64,000 nt of DNA from Prado023 sp963747335 (GTDB lineage Bacteria; Actinomycetota; Actinomycetes; S36-B12; CAIYMF01), in the NCBI GenBank assembly GCA_963747335.1, contig CAVVEV010000012.1, positions 558,001 to 622,000 of the forward strand, in the 5' to 3' direction. Under the pieces are notes generated by a model. That model was given only the letters and a program-made list of their open reading frames with translations, searched no databases and had not been told where the DNA came from. Positions within the stretch are counted from its first letter, which is position 1. Every line of letters begins with the position of its first letter. Below are positions 49,088-57,972 of this stretch, piece by piece. The translations under genes and the position numbers were made by a program.

Positions 49088-49750
49088 ATGTCTGCTCGCC
49101 AGGTTGAGCCGGTCGTCGTGCTGGGGCTGGGCCGATTCGGCCAGTCGGTGTCGCTGGCCCTGTCCCGGGAGGGGTGCGAGGTGCTGGCCATCGACCGCGA
49201 CCCCGACCTGGTCCGCGAGGTCAGCAAGCGGGTCACGATGGCGGTGGAGGCCGACGTCACGAGCAAGGAGGCCCTCGAGCAGCTCGGTGTCGCCGAGTAC
49301 ACCCGTGCCGTCGTGGCGATCGGTGACGCCGTGGAGTCCTCGCTGGTGTGCGCCCTGGTGCTCAAGGAGAACTTCAAGATCCCCGAGATCTGGGCCAAGG
49401 CCATCAACGCCCAACAGGCCAAGATCCTGCGCAAGATCGGCGTCACGGAGGTCGTCTACCCCGAGCTGGAGGTCGGTCGCAGGGTGGCCCATGCCCTGCT
49501 CGGCCACCGCACGGAGTACATCCCGACCGTGGACGGGCTGGCGTACGCCGCGCTGCCCGTGAGCCGCGGCCTGGCGGGCCAGCGCCTGTCTGACGCCCGG
49601 GAGCTGGCCGAGAAGGGCATCTTGGTGATGGCGGTCAGTCGCAAGGGCCGGGGGATGCCTGAGCTGGCACACCCCGACCTGGTGCTGGGCGCCGAGGACG
49701 TCCTCGTGGTGTGCGGACCGGAGGACGAGGTGTCACCACTCCTGCTGTGA
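49088..49750 (+). CDS. TrkA/KtrA-type RCK potassium regulator
   Basis: 220 residues: RCK_N Rossmann domain with VVLGLGRFGQSVSLAL and acidic strand end AIDRDPD, then RCK_C (about 140-220, GLAGQRLSDARELAEKGILVMAVSR). It forms a cytosolic octameric ring that gates the TrkH/KtrB partner in response to nucleotides; RCK_C is the site where c-di-AMP binds in known cases, but binding here is not shown. GAGAGGAG precedes the ATG. Confidence 0.92.
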   Translation: MSARQVEPVVVLGLGRFGQSVSLALSREGCEVLAIDRDPDLVREVSKRVTMAVEADVTSKEALEQLGVAEYTRAVVAIGDAVESSLVCALVLKENFKIPEIWAKAINAQQAKILRKIGVTEVVYPELEVGRRVAHALLGHRTEYIPTVDGLAYAALPVSRGLAGQRLSDARELAEKGILVMAVSRKGRGMPELAHPDLVLGAEDVLVVCGPEDEVSPLLL

Positions 49751-49757
49751 TTGCCGC

Positions 49758-49804
49758 CTGTGTCATGGAATCGGCCCATTCTGTGGACCGAGTCCATGAC
49801 ACAG
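49758..49804. terminator. Long stem-loop between trkA-like and proC genes
   Basis: CTGTGTCATGGA (49758-49769) pairs perfectly with TCCATGACACAG (49793-49804), and TCGG/CCGA extends the stem. It lies between convergent genes, so it can stop both. The left arm continues as GGAATCGGCC, as in the element at 59076. Confidence 0.65.
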
Positions 49805-49838
49805 CACAGGGCGGGGGGCCTGGCGTCGCCGGCGTCGG

Positions 49839-50648
49839 TCAGGGCCTGCCCATCTCCGCCGAGCGATCCCGGCAGGCCCGCATGGCGTTGGCGAACGCCC
49901 CCTTCACCGCGGCGTCGTCGAGCACGTGCAGGGCGGCGGCGGTCGTCCCTCCGGGCGAGGTCACGTTCTCGCGCAGCACCGTGGGGTGCTCGTCGGTGTC
50001 GCGGATCATCGTGGCCGCGCCCAGCAGGGTCTGGACCGTCAGGTCGCGGGCCAGCGGGCGCGGCAGCCCCAGCATCACGCCCGCGTCGATCATGGCCTCG
50101 GCCACATAGAAGACGTACGCAGGGCCGGACCCGCTGACCGCCGTGACGGCGTCCTGCTGGGACTCCGGCGCGGTGCGCACCTCGCCGACAGCGCCCAGGA
50201 CCCGCTCAGCGAGCGCCAGGGACTCCGGCGGGCAACCGGGCGCAGGAGACATCACCGACATCCCCATCCCGACCAGGGCGGGGGTGTTGGGCATGACCCG
50301 CACCAGCGCCGTGCCCGCGGGCAGGTGCGCGGCGAGCGCGGCCGTGGACAGCCCTGCGGCCAGCGAGACGACGGTGGCCCCGGGCTGCAGGTTGCCCGAC
50401 ACCTCGTCGAGGACGGCGGCGACGTCAGGGGGCTTGACCGCGACGACCACGACGTCGGCCCCGACGACCGCCTGCGCGGACGGGCGGATCTCGATCCCAT
50501 GGCGCTCGCGGACGGCCCGTGCGGTGGGCTCGTGGGCCTCCGCGGCGACGATCCGCGCCGGATCCCACCCGGCGCCGACCATGCCGGAGAGGACGGCCTC
50601 GCCCATCCTGCCGACGCCGAGCATCGCGACCCGGGGGTACTCGGTCAC
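49839..50648 (-). CDS. proC: Pyrroline-5-carboxylate reductase
   Basis: 269 residues, normal length. NAD(P)-binding MLGVGRMGEAVLSGM, VVVAVKPPDVAAVLDE, LVRVMPNTPALVGMGMSVM and the C-terminal dimer/substrate helix AVSGSGPAYVFYVAEAM, REQVTSPGGTTAAAL-like RENVTSPGGTTAAAL are all present. It makes L-proline from P5C. GTG 50648 has GGGAGGTGAG upstream. It follows the proline dehydrogenase gene by 5 bp on the same strand, which joins the last biosynthetic and the first catabolic step. Confidence 0.95.
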   Translation of the reverse strand: MTEYPRVAMLGVGRMGEAVLSGMVGAGWDPARIVAAEAHEPTARAVRERHGIEIRPSAQAVVGADVVVVAVKPPDVAAVLDEVSGNLQPGATVVSLAAGLSTAALAAHLPAGTALVRVMPNTPALVGMGMSVMSPAPGCPPESLALAERVLGAVGEVRTAPESQQDAVTAVSGSGPAYVFYVAEAMIDAGVMLGLPRPLARDLTVQTLLGAATMIRDTDEHPTVLRENVTSPGGTTAAALHVLDDAAVKGAFANAMRACRDRSAEMGRP

Positions 50649-50653
50649 GGCAC

Positions 50654-51571
50654 TCACCTCCCCAACGCAGCGCGAGCGGCCTGGCCGATGGCGTTGGGCT
50701 TCAGTGCGATCCACCGCGACATGTAGCGGGCCCAGTCCGGGCCGAACGGGACGAGGATGCTCACCGGGGACCCGGTGGAGACCAGCTCGGCGGCCGCGTC
50801 TGCCCGCACACCGAGTCGGAACTGGAAGGAGTAGTGCCCGGGTTCGCGGTCGGAACGCACAGCCAGGGCCGTGGCGATCTCGATCAGCCGCGGGTCATGG
50901 GTGGCGATGATCGTCCGGGCACCGAGGGCCATGAGCAGCTTGGCGCAGCGCACGTAGGCCTTGTCCACCTCGTGGCCGTCCGTGAACGACAGGCCCTGGG
51001 CCTCGGCGGACCCCGTCCGCAGGAGCCGGACCCGCGACCCCGCTCGCGCCAGGTCACCGCAGTCGGCCTCGGAGCGCAGCAGGCTGGCAGCGATGGTCAC
51101 CCCGAGATCCGGGTGGTCGCCGGCCAGGGCGGCGTGGATCGACAGGACGTCGTCGAGGTGCTCATGGGCGGCCCCTTCGAGGGTCACGGTCATCCCGACC
51201 TCCTCGGCCGCGGCGCACAGGATCGCGAGGTCCGCGGTGACCGATCCCGGGTCGATCCCGCGGGCCAGGCCCAGCGCGCCGAGGTCGACCACCAGGTCCG
51301 CACCCTCGGCCAGGTTCGCGGAGTCCAGGGCCTCGATGGTCTGCATGTGAACCAGCAGGCAGGAGGCCAGCGCCTGTGGATCGGGCAGGTAGGCCACCGA
51401 GGCCGACATCCCCGAGGCCTCGACGGCACTGACTGCGGCCACCGCAGCCCCCACCGTCTCCCCCGGGACGAACGGGCTGATCGCGCCGCGGGTCGCCGGC
51501 ACCTGATCGAGCACCGAGACGATCGAGTCCCGGTTGGGCAGCCTCTTGAGCACACCACTGAAGTCCACCAT
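50654..51571 (-). CDS. Proline dehydrogenase (PRODH)
   Basis: 305 residues, the short monofunctional PRODH length. The beta8-alpha8 barrel motifs seen include GMTVTLEGAAHEHLDDVLSI, IIATHDPRLIEIA, HYSFQFRLGVRAD and the C-terminal FGPDWARYMSRWIALKP (the substrate-arginine helix). FAD-dependent; it oxidises proline to P5C and passes electrons to the membrane quinone. Co-transcribed with proC. The P5C dehydrogenase gene is not in the window. Confidence 0.9.
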   Translation of the reverse strand: MVDFSGVLKRLPNRDSIVSVLDQVPATRGAISPFVPGETVGAAVAAVSAVEASGMSASVAYLPDPQALASCLLVHMQTIEALDSANLAEGADLVVDLGALGLARGIDPGSVTADLAILCAAAEEVGMTVTLEGAAHEHLDDVLSIHAALAGDHPDLGVTIAASLLRSEADCGDLARAGSRVRLLRTGSAEAQGLSFTDGHEVDKAYVRCAKLLMALGARTIIATHDPRLIEIATALAVRSDREPGHYSFQFRLGVRADAAAELVSTGSPVSILVPFGPDWARYMSRWIALKPNAIGQAARAALGR

Positions 51572-51727
51572 CGGTCCACACCTCCGCGCCGAAGGCTACG
51601 CGTGCTCGCGATGCCCAGTCGCCCCGGCGGTCCCACGCCCAGCCCCGGTGTCGTGGCGAGGCCGCCCACTCGCGGGCGGGCACCCGGGGAGGCTAGCCTT
51701 GCCGGCACCACGGGAAAGGCGGGCCAG

Positions 51728-52909
51728 GTGAGGCTAGGGAGTCTGTCCGGGCTGCCGGGTGCGGCCACGGTGAACGGCGTGCTCCAGGGCATCGAGTCGC
51801 GCGTCCTGGGTGCCCTCGAGGACGTCGACTGGGTCAATGTGGCCCAGACGGTCGACAAGTCCGTCAACGCCGGGCGGATCCAGTACAAGACCCGGCGGCA
51901 GGCCCTGCGCCCGACGGTCGTGGTGACCTACCGGGGCTGGTACGCCGATGGGGTCGCACACCTGACGGCCCGCACGATCGAGAAGCCCCTTTTCAGCGTC
52001 GGCGAGATGTCGATGGGCCTGGGCTCCACCCTGAAGGCCAACCTGCGACGGTTCACCGTGCTCACGATGGCCGGGGTGACGGTGCACGCGTCGATGGGCG
52101 CCGCGTCCGGTGAGTTCACCAGTGATGCTGACGGCTACCTGCACATCGAGCTCGATGTCGGCCCCTTGTCGGCGGGGTGGCACGTCGTGGACATCGATCC
52201 GGTCGACGGATCCGTGTCCCACACGACCGGGCGAGTGCTCGTCACCGATCCCCGCGGTGGGGTGGCCGTCATCTCCGACATCGATGACACGATCATGAAG
52301 ACCGGGCTCACGCAGGGCTGGACCGCCGCCGGACGCACCCTGTTCCGCGACGTCGCCGATCGCAAGCCGGTCCTGGGGATGTCGGAGTTCTACGCCGGGC
52401 TCGCCCGCGGCGACGGGACCCGGAGCAGCGTCCCCTTCTTCTACGTCTCGACCGGGTCGTGGAACCTCTATGACTACCTGGTGGCCTTCACCAACCTGCA
52501 CCGGTTCCCCCGCGGGCCACTCTTCCTGACCGACTGGGGTCCCACCTCCGACCGGCTCATGCGCGATGGCCGGGAGCACAAGCGCGCCACGATCCGGGCG
52601 CTGCTCGAGGGCAACCCGCAGTACACCTTCGTCCTCGTCGGAGACGTCGGGCAGGGCGATCCGGAGACCTACGAGCTGATTGCCAGGGAGTACCCCGGGC
52701 GGATCAGCGCCATCTTCCTTGTCTATGTCGGCTCGCACATGGCCGAGCGCAGCGAGCAGGTGGCCGAGCGCGCCGCGACCCTGCGCGAGCAGGGCATCGG
52801 CATGTACTACGTCGAGAACGCGGTCGAGGCCGCGACCGTGGCCTGGCAGCTGGGCCTGGTGGACCAGGCGACGACGATCGCCGTCGCGCGGGAGTTCGAC
52901 AGGCGCTGA
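51728..52909 (+). CDS. App1-like phosphatidate phosphatase domain protein
   Basis: 393 residues. N-terminal beta-rich region (about 1-175), then the App1 catalytic domain with HAD-like nucleophile VISDIDDTIMKTGLT, FFYVSTGSWNLYDYLVAF and VLVGDVGQGDPETYELIARE. Actin-patch protein 1 of yeast is a Mg-dependent phosphatidate phosphatase; bacterial members are uncharacterised but probably act on phospholipid phosphate. No signal peptide or membrane segment. GTG 51728 is a likely start; homology does not extend before it. Confidence 0.85.
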   Translation: MRLGSLSGLPGAATVNGVLQGIESRVLGALEDVDWVNVAQTVDKSVNAGRIQYKTRRQALRPTVVVTYRGWYADGVAHLTARTIEKPLFSVGEMSMGLGSTLKANLRRFTVLTMAGVTVHASMGAASGEFTSDADGYLHIELDVGPLSAGWHVVDIDPVDGSVSHTTGRVLVTDPRGGVAVISDIDDTIMKTGLTQGWTAAGRTLFRDVADRKPVLGMSEFYAGLARGDGTRSSVPFFYVSTGSWNLYDYLVAFTNLHRFPRGPLFLTDWGPTSDRLMRDGREHKRATIRALLEGNPQYTFVLVGDVGQGDPETYELIAREYPGRISAIFLVYVGSHMAERSEQVAERAATLREQGIGMYYVENAVEAATVAWQLGLVDQATTIAVAREFDRR

Positions 52910-52971
52910 GGACCGGCGAGGTTCAGGACCGGAGCGAGGGGCCGCGCTGGGTCGCTGGATCGGATGGGTCG

Positions 52972-54120
52972 CTACTGGCCCGACGGGTCCGGGGCTGTTG
53001 CCGGTTCGGGTGATGCCTGCGCGTGCTTCGGCCCCACGGGAGCGGCGGCCGCCTCCGTCGTGATGCCGTCCGCTGCGGCCGAGGCGCTCGGCCTCTTCAC
53101 GGTCGCCTTCCTGGCGGCGGTCCTGGCCGTGGACCTGGCCACGGCGGCCTTCTTCACGGTGGACGTGGCCACGGCCTTCTTCGCAGTCGACGTGGCCACC
53201 GCCTTCTTCGCAGTCGATCTGCGCGCTGGGGCTGCGGCCCTCGTGGTGGGCGCCTCCTCGGCAACGACCCCCACGCCTGCGTCCTGCTGGGCGGGCGCAG
53301 GCGTGCTGGGCGCAGCCGGCATCGGCCCGGCAGGGACAGCGGGTGCCGGCGTGCGGGTGCGCGCGGCGGCACTCGTGGTGCCTGCGGACTTCCGGGGGGC
53401 GGTTCGGGGCGCCTGCGCAGCCACGCGCGCCTCCTCCGCGGCGCGGGTGGCCGCAGGGTTGGGGTCGAAGGTCCGGGTGCGAGGACCCGTGGCAGGCCCG
53501 CGGCCCGCATCCCCTGTGGGAGCCCCCGAGCGGGCCCGGGCTCGCGCCGAGCCCGGGATCGGGCGGCGGGGGTCGAGCAGGTCCTGGATGACCGGGGCCA
53601 CCATCCGGATGACCTCCTCGTCACTGGCCGAGGCCAGAGGCTCGAGGCGCACCCCGTAGCGCATGGTCGCCACGCCCAGCAGGTAGCTGGTGATCAGGGC
53701 CGAGCGCATGCGCGCGTCGGGAACGCCGATCATCCCGGCCACCCGATCCACGACACCGATCTCGATGAACTCCTGGAGCCCGGTGACCGCCTGTCCCGCA
53801 GAGACACCCGTGCGCGCCAGCGACATCAGGTCGTCGCGCGCCTCCGGGTCACGCAGTGTGTCCAGGGTGAAACGGACCAACCGCTCGCCCATGCCCTCGA
53901 TCCCCGGAGCCATCAGGGCCGGGATCGCGGAGACGGGGTCGACCGGCAGGCGCATGGCCGCAGCGAAGAGGGAATCCCGATTCCGGTAGTAGCGACGCGC
54001 GACGTCCTCGGTCACCCCCGCGGCCGCGGACGCCGTTCGCACGCTCAGGCCCACATACCCACGCTTGGCGATGATCTCGCGCGCGACAGCGAGCAGGGCG
54101 TCCCTCGGGTCATCGCTCAC
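52972..54120 (-). CDS. TetR-family regulator with histone-like C-terminal tail
   Basis: 382 residues, far longer than the usual 190-220. About 1-200 is a TetR protein: DALLAVAREIIAKRGYVGLSV, then VRTASAAAGVTEDVARRYYRN and an all-helical ligand domain. The remaining 180 residues are Ala/Pro/Arg/Lys/Thr-rich, ending in PAKKA-like repeats (RRSTAKKAVATSTAKKAVA, TSTVKKAAVARSTARTAARK), like histone H1 or the HupB tail. Such tails bind DNA non-specifically. GTG start 54120, 10 bp after the TIM-barrel gene on the same strand. Targets are unknown. Confidence 0.82.
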   Translation of the reverse strand: MSDDPRDALLAVAREIIAKRGYVGLSVRTASAAAGVTEDVARRYYRNRDSLFAAAMRLPVDPVSAIPALMAPGIEGMGERLVRFTLDTLRDPEARDDLMSLARTGVSAGQAVTGLQEFIEIGVVDRVAGMIGVPDARMRSALITSYLLGVATMRYGVRLEPLASASDEEVIRMVAPVIQDLLDPRRPIPGSARARARSGAPTGDAGRGPATGPRTRTFDPNPAATRAAEEARVAAQAPRTAPRKSAGTTSAAARTRTPAPAVPAGPMPAAPSTPAPAQQDAGVGVVAEEAPTTRAAAPARRSTAKKAVATSTAKKAVATSTVKKAAVARSTARTAARKATVKRPSASAAADGITTEAAAAPVGPKHAQASPEPATAPDPSGQ

Positions 54121-54130
54121 GGGGCCCAGA

Positions 54131-55333
54131 CTAGGGCGCGTGTGCGTCGGCCGGCACGACAAGCGGAGCGGCGAGATTCAGTCGGGCGAAGGCCAGCGCC
54201 TCGGCGAGGTCGGCCTCACGCTCGGCGCGGTTGGCCGCCCGGCGGGTGCTGACCTCGAGGACGACTGTGCCGGTGAACCCCTGCCGGGCAAGACCCTCCA
54301 GGACCTCGGCGCACTGCTGGTTGCCACGGCCCGGTACGAGGTGCTCGTCGCGGGCCAGGCCGGTCCCGTCTGCCAGGTGCAGGTGTGCGAGCCGGTCGCC
54401 GAGGTCGTCGGCCATCGACAGGGCGGCAGTCCCCGAGACGGAGGTGTGGGACAGGTCGAGGGTCACGTGCGGGTAGTCCTGGTTCCGCGGGTCCCAGTCG
54501 GGCTGGTAGGCCGCCCACTCGCGGTTGCGGGCACGCCACGGGTACATGTTCTCGACGGCGAAGACGACATCCGTCTCGTCGCGCATCCGGGCCAGGCCGC
54601 GCTCGAACTCCCGGGCGTAGTCACGCTGCCACCGGAACGGTGGGTGCACGACCACCGTGGAGGCGCCCAGCCGCTCGGCGGCCGCCTGCGATCGCTGGAG
54701 CTTCTCCCAGGGGTCCGTGCTCCACACGCGCTGGGTGACGAGCAGGCAGGGCGAGTGCACCGCCAGCACGGGCACCCCGTAGTAGTCCGACAGGGCGCGG
54801 ACTGCTTCGGGGTCCTGGCTGACGGCATCGGTGAAGACCATCAGCTCGATGCCGTCGTAGCCGAGGCGTCGGGCGATCTCGAACGCAGCTGCGGTGGACT
54901 CCGGGTAGACCGACGCGGTCGACAGCGCCACCTTCGCGGCGGGGACCCGCACTGCCGGCGCCGTGACCTCGGACACCAGGATCGGTCCCGCCGTGGCACG
55001 GGTGGCAGGCGCGCGCCGGGGCTTCGTCGGACCGTCTGCCATCACCGAGCCGACGGTGCCGGGCCGTGCTGATGCCCGGCGGCGGGTCCGGGGCTTCGGG
55101 CCGGCCGGGGCAGCAGTCGCGTCCGGCTGTCGGGGAGCGTCCTGGACAGGGCTGGTCGCGGCCGGCTTCGCGGCGGACTTGCGCGTGGAGGGCTTGCGTG
55201 TTGGCGTGCGGGTCGAGGTGACCCGCGGGGCGCTCACCCGCTTGGCACGAGGGGGCGCTGGGATGTCGGCAGCATCGGGGGACGTCGCGGGAGGCTCCGT
55301 TCCCCGCGGGTCCTCTCCCCGACGCGATGGCAC
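54131..55333 (-). CDS. Sugar phosphate isomerase/epimerase-like TIM-barrel protein with basic N-terminal extension
   Basis: The catalytic part (about 115-400) is a xylose-isomerase-like TIM barrel: STASVYPESTAAAFEIARRL, GYDGIELMVF, VHSPCLLVT, VVVHPPFRWQRDYA, FAVENMYPWR, VTLDLSHTSVSG and HLHLADGTGLARDEHLVPG give the metal-site His/Glu/Asp positions. It corresponds to Rv0498 (280 residues). Upstream the frame stays open for a Lys/Arg/Pro/Ala-rich extension (RTPTRKPSTRKSAAKPAATS) like the tail of the TetR protein next to it. GTG 55333 includes it; ATG 55042 gives a 304-residue protein and is the alternative. Substrate unknown. Confidence 0.75.
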   Translation of the reverse strand: MPSRRGEDPRGTEPPATSPDAADIPAPPRAKRVSAPRVTSTRTPTRKPSTRKSAAKPAATSPVQDAPRQPDATAAPAGPKPRTRRRASARPGTVGSVMADGPTKPRRAPATRATAGPILVSEVTAPAVRVPAAKVALSTASVYPESTAAAFEIARRLGYDGIELMVFTDAVSQDPEAVRALSDYYGVPVLAVHSPCLLVTQRVWSTDPWEKLQRSQAAAERLGASTVVVHPPFRWQRDYAREFERGLARMRDETDVVFAVENMYPWRARNREWAAYQPDWDPRNQDYPHVTLDLSHTSVSGTAALSMADDLGDRLAHLHLADGTGLARDEHLVPGRGNQQCAEVLEGLARQGFTGTVVLEVSTRRAANRAEREADLAEALAFARLNLAAPLVVPADAHAP

Positions 55334-55399
55334 CTGCCAAGGGTAGCCCGCGTCGGGTGCACGGGCTCGCACCCGTGGGCACCCCCTACGCTTGCGGCC

Positions 55400-56185
55400 A
55401 TGGTGGAAGTCCCCCTCGGAGGTGCCCGGCACTGGGTGGAGTTCCCCGATCCCGGCGAGTCGGGCCAGGACGCGCAGGTGCACTACCGCGCCGACCTCAC
55501 CTGGCTGACGTCGAACTGGACCTGCATCTACGGCAACGGGTGCCAGGGGATCTACGCAGACCGCCCCGATGACGGCTGCTGCACCTTGGGGGCGCACTTC
55601 TCCGACGACGACGACCGGGACCGCACGCAGCGCCTTGCCCGCCGGCTGACCTCGACGCAGTGGCAGCTGCGGGCCACAGGCCGGTCCGATGGCGTCATCG
55701 AGGTCGATGCCGAGGGTGAGCCGAAGACACGCGTGGTCGACGGGGCGTGCATCTTCCTCAACCGTCCCGGGTTCCCCGGAGGTGCTGGATGCGCGCTGCA
55801 CACGCTTGCCCTGGACACCGGAGTGCCCATCACCCAGACCAAGCCGGACGTGTGCTGGCAGCTGCCGATCCGGCGCACCTACGAGGACGTGGCCCGCCCG
55901 GACGGCACCTCGGTGCAGGTGATCGTCATCGCCGAGTACGACCGCCGGGGGTGGGGCGAGGGTGGGCACGACCTGGACTGGTACTGCACCACCGCGCCGG
56001 CCGCGCACGTGGGGGCCGAGCCGGTGTACCTCTCGGCCCGAGAGGAGCTCGTCGAGTTGATGGGCCGGGCCGCCTACGACGTCCTGACCGAGCACTGCCG
56101 CGCCCGGGAGATGGCGCTGAGCGCCTTGGCGGCACGCAGCCTGCCCCTGGTGGGACTGGCCCCACACCCCGCGGGCGGGCTGTAG
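55400..56185 (+). CDS. Conserved protein of the Rv0495c family, cysteine-rich
   Basis: 261 residues with a cysteine pattern near the N-terminus (NWTCIYGNGCQGIYADRPDD then GCCTLGAHFSDD), further Cys at FPGGAGCALH, DVCWQLP and WYCTTAP. The arrangement recalls YkgJ/DUF3109-type metal- or Fe-S-binding proteins. M. tuberculosis Rv0495c sits beside Rv0498 in the same way. No function is established. A 16-bp tandem repeat starts just after the stop codon. Confidence 0.75.
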   Translation: MVEVPLGGARHWVEFPDPGESGQDAQVHYRADLTWLTSNWTCIYGNGCQGIYADRPDDGCCTLGAHFSDDDDRDRTQRLARRLTSTQWQLRATGRSDGVIEVDAEGEPKTRVVDGACIFLNRPGFPGGAGCALHTLALDTGVPITQTKPDVCWQLPIRRTYEDVARPDGTSVQVIVIAEYDRRGWGEGGHDLDWYCTTAPAAHVGAEPVYLSAREELVELMGRAAYDVLTEHCRAREMALSALAARSLPLVGLAPHPAGGL

Positions 56186-56187
56186 CC

Positions 56188-56300
56188 GGGTCGGGTGCCG
56201 GCCGGGGTCGAGTGCCAGCCGGGTCGGGTGCCGGCCGGGTCGAGTGCCAGCCGGGTCGGGTGCCGGCCGGGTCGGGTGCCAGCCGGGTCGGGTGCCGGCC
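56188..56300. repeat. Tandem repeat, seven 16-17 bp units
   Basis: Unit GGGTCGGGTGCCGGCC alternates with the variant GGGTCGAGTGCCAGCC, giving a partial 32-bp higher-order period; the second unit has one extra G. The array begins 3 bases after a stop codon and lies between convergent genes. The rest of the gap to radA (56301-56415) has no recognisable feature. Confidence 0.9.
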
Positions 56301-56415
56301 GGGGTCGCACGCCGGCGCAGCCTTGCGCGCACGGATCCGCCCACGCAGTGTGCCCTCCGGCGCGAGCCTCCCACCGTTCTCGGGCACGACGGCCGGGCGC
56401 GACCAGCCGTCGGCG

Positions 56416-57852
56416 CTAGAGCTCGGGGACGACCGCCAGCGCCCTGGGGCCGGATCGGGGAGCCTGTCGGACCAGGTCGGCCTGTGCCCAGGGCATCAGG
56501 CGCAGCGCCCCCGAGAGCTCGTCGACCGGGTGCAGGCGGACCCCCAGGTCCCCCAGGTCACCCAGTGAGGCGCTGTCCCCGCGTGGCAGGATCACGTCGG
56601 TCATCCCCAACCGAGCGGCTTCCATGACCCGCTGGCGTGCGCCGGGGACCCGGCGGACGTCGCCGGCCAGCCCCACCTCGCCGAACGCGACCCAGCCCAC
56701 CGGGACCGACATGTCGCGCACCGAGCCGTGCACGGCAAGGGCGACGGCGAGGTCGCAGGAGGGCTCGACCAGGCGCGCACCACCCACCGGGGCGATGTAG
56801 GTGTCATAGCGCGACATCGGAACCGACTCCCGGCGCTCGAGGACCGCGAGCACCATGGCGATCCGGGCAGCCTCCAGACCCGATGTGGTGCGCCGCGGCA
56901 CGGAGCCTGCCGCCGGCACGACGAGGGCCTGGATCTCGGCCAGCAGCGGGCGGCGACCCTCGAGGGCCACCGTGACGCACGTCCCGGGGACGGGCTCAGC
57001 CCTATCGGTGACGAAGAGTCCGCTGGGATCGGCCAGCGCGACCAGCCCCTCCTCACCCAGTTCGAAGCAGCCGACCTCGTCGGTCGGTCCGTACCGGTTC
57101 TTCACCGCGCGGACCATCCGCAGCCGGGCGTGCCGGTCACCCTCGAACGACAGCACGACGTCGACGAGGTGCTCCAGGGTGCGCGGACCGGCGATCCCGC
57201 CGTCCTTGGTGACGTGTCCCACCAGGATGCAGGCCATCCGCCGCTCCTTGGCCAGCCTGATCAGGGCCGAGGTCGCCTCCCGGACCTGGGTGACCCCGGA
57301 CACCACTCCGTCAACGCCGGAGGAGGTCATCGTCTGGATGGAGTCCACGACCAGCAGCTCCGGGGACACCTGCTCGGCATGGGCCACCACGGCGGCGACG
57401 TCGGACTCGGCCGCGAGGAAGACCCCGGGGCTCACCGACCCGACCCGCTCAGCGCGGGCCCGCACCTGCTCGACGCTCTCCTCCCCCGTGACGTAGAGCG
57501 CCCGAACCCCGCGGGCCGCCACCGAGGCCACCACCTGCAGGAGCAGCGTGGACTTGCCCACGCCGGGCTCGCCGGCCAGCAGGATCACGGCCCCGGGCAC
57601 GACACCGCCGCCCAGCACGCGGTCGAGCTCGGCGATGCCGGTCGGGCTGGCCGCGGAGCGGGTGAGGTCGATCTGGTCCATGGGCTGGGCCGATGCCGAC
57701 ACCGGGCCCGCCTGCGGGGTTCGGCTGCTGGTGCCGATCTCGCTGACGCTGCCCCACGCCTGGCACTCCCCACAGCGACCCACCCACTTGGGCGCCCGCC
57801 AGCCGCACTCCGAGCACCGGAACGCTGCCTTGACCGCACTGCTGGATCCCAT
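56416..57852 (-). CDS. radA: DNA repair protein RadA
   Basis: 478 residues. N-terminal zinc finger with CSECGW, then ten-residue spacing to CGECQAWG; RecA-like ATPase with Walker A LLAGEPGVGKSTLLLQV; the RadA-specific KNRYGPTDEVG; and a C-terminal Lon protease-like domain (YIAPVGGARLVEPSCDLAVA). It drives branch migration in recombinational repair. Divergent from disA (120 bp), a frequent partner whose diadenylate cyclase activity RadA restrains in Bacillus. Confidence 0.95.
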   Translation of the reverse strand: MGSSSAVKAAFRCSECGWRAPKWVGRCGECQAWGSVSEIGTSSRTPQAGPVSASAQPMDQIDLTRSAASPTGIAELDRVLGGGVVPGAVILLAGEPGVGKSTLLLQVVASVAARGVRALYVTGEESVEQVRARAERVGSVSPGVFLAAESDVAAVVAHAEQVSPELLVVDSIQTMTSSGVDGVVSGVTQVREATSALIRLAKERRMACILVGHVTKDGGIAGPRTLEHLVDVVLSFEGDRHARLRMVRAVKNRYGPTDEVGCFELGEEGLVALADPSGLFVTDRAEPVPGTCVTVALEGRRPLLAEIQALVVPAAGSVPRRTTSGLEAARIAMVLAVLERRESVPMSRYDTYIAPVGGARLVEPSCDLAVALAVHGSVRDMSVPVGWVAFGEVGLAGDVRRVPGARQRVMEAARLGMTDVILPRGDSASLGDLGDLGVRLHPVDELSGALRLMPWAQADLVRQAPRSGPRALAVVPEL

Positions 57853-57972
57853 GGACGCGGACGCTACCGGGCCGGTCAGACAACGCCTGGTCAGCGGCGC
57901 TCGACGATGGGCCGCGTCGGCGGACCATCGTCACCTACACTCGCCCGGGGAGCACACGATCACGGAGCATTC

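Noticed and set aside
56188..56300. CRISPR array
   Set aside because: Units are contiguous 16-17 bp repeats without unique spacers, and no cas gene is near.
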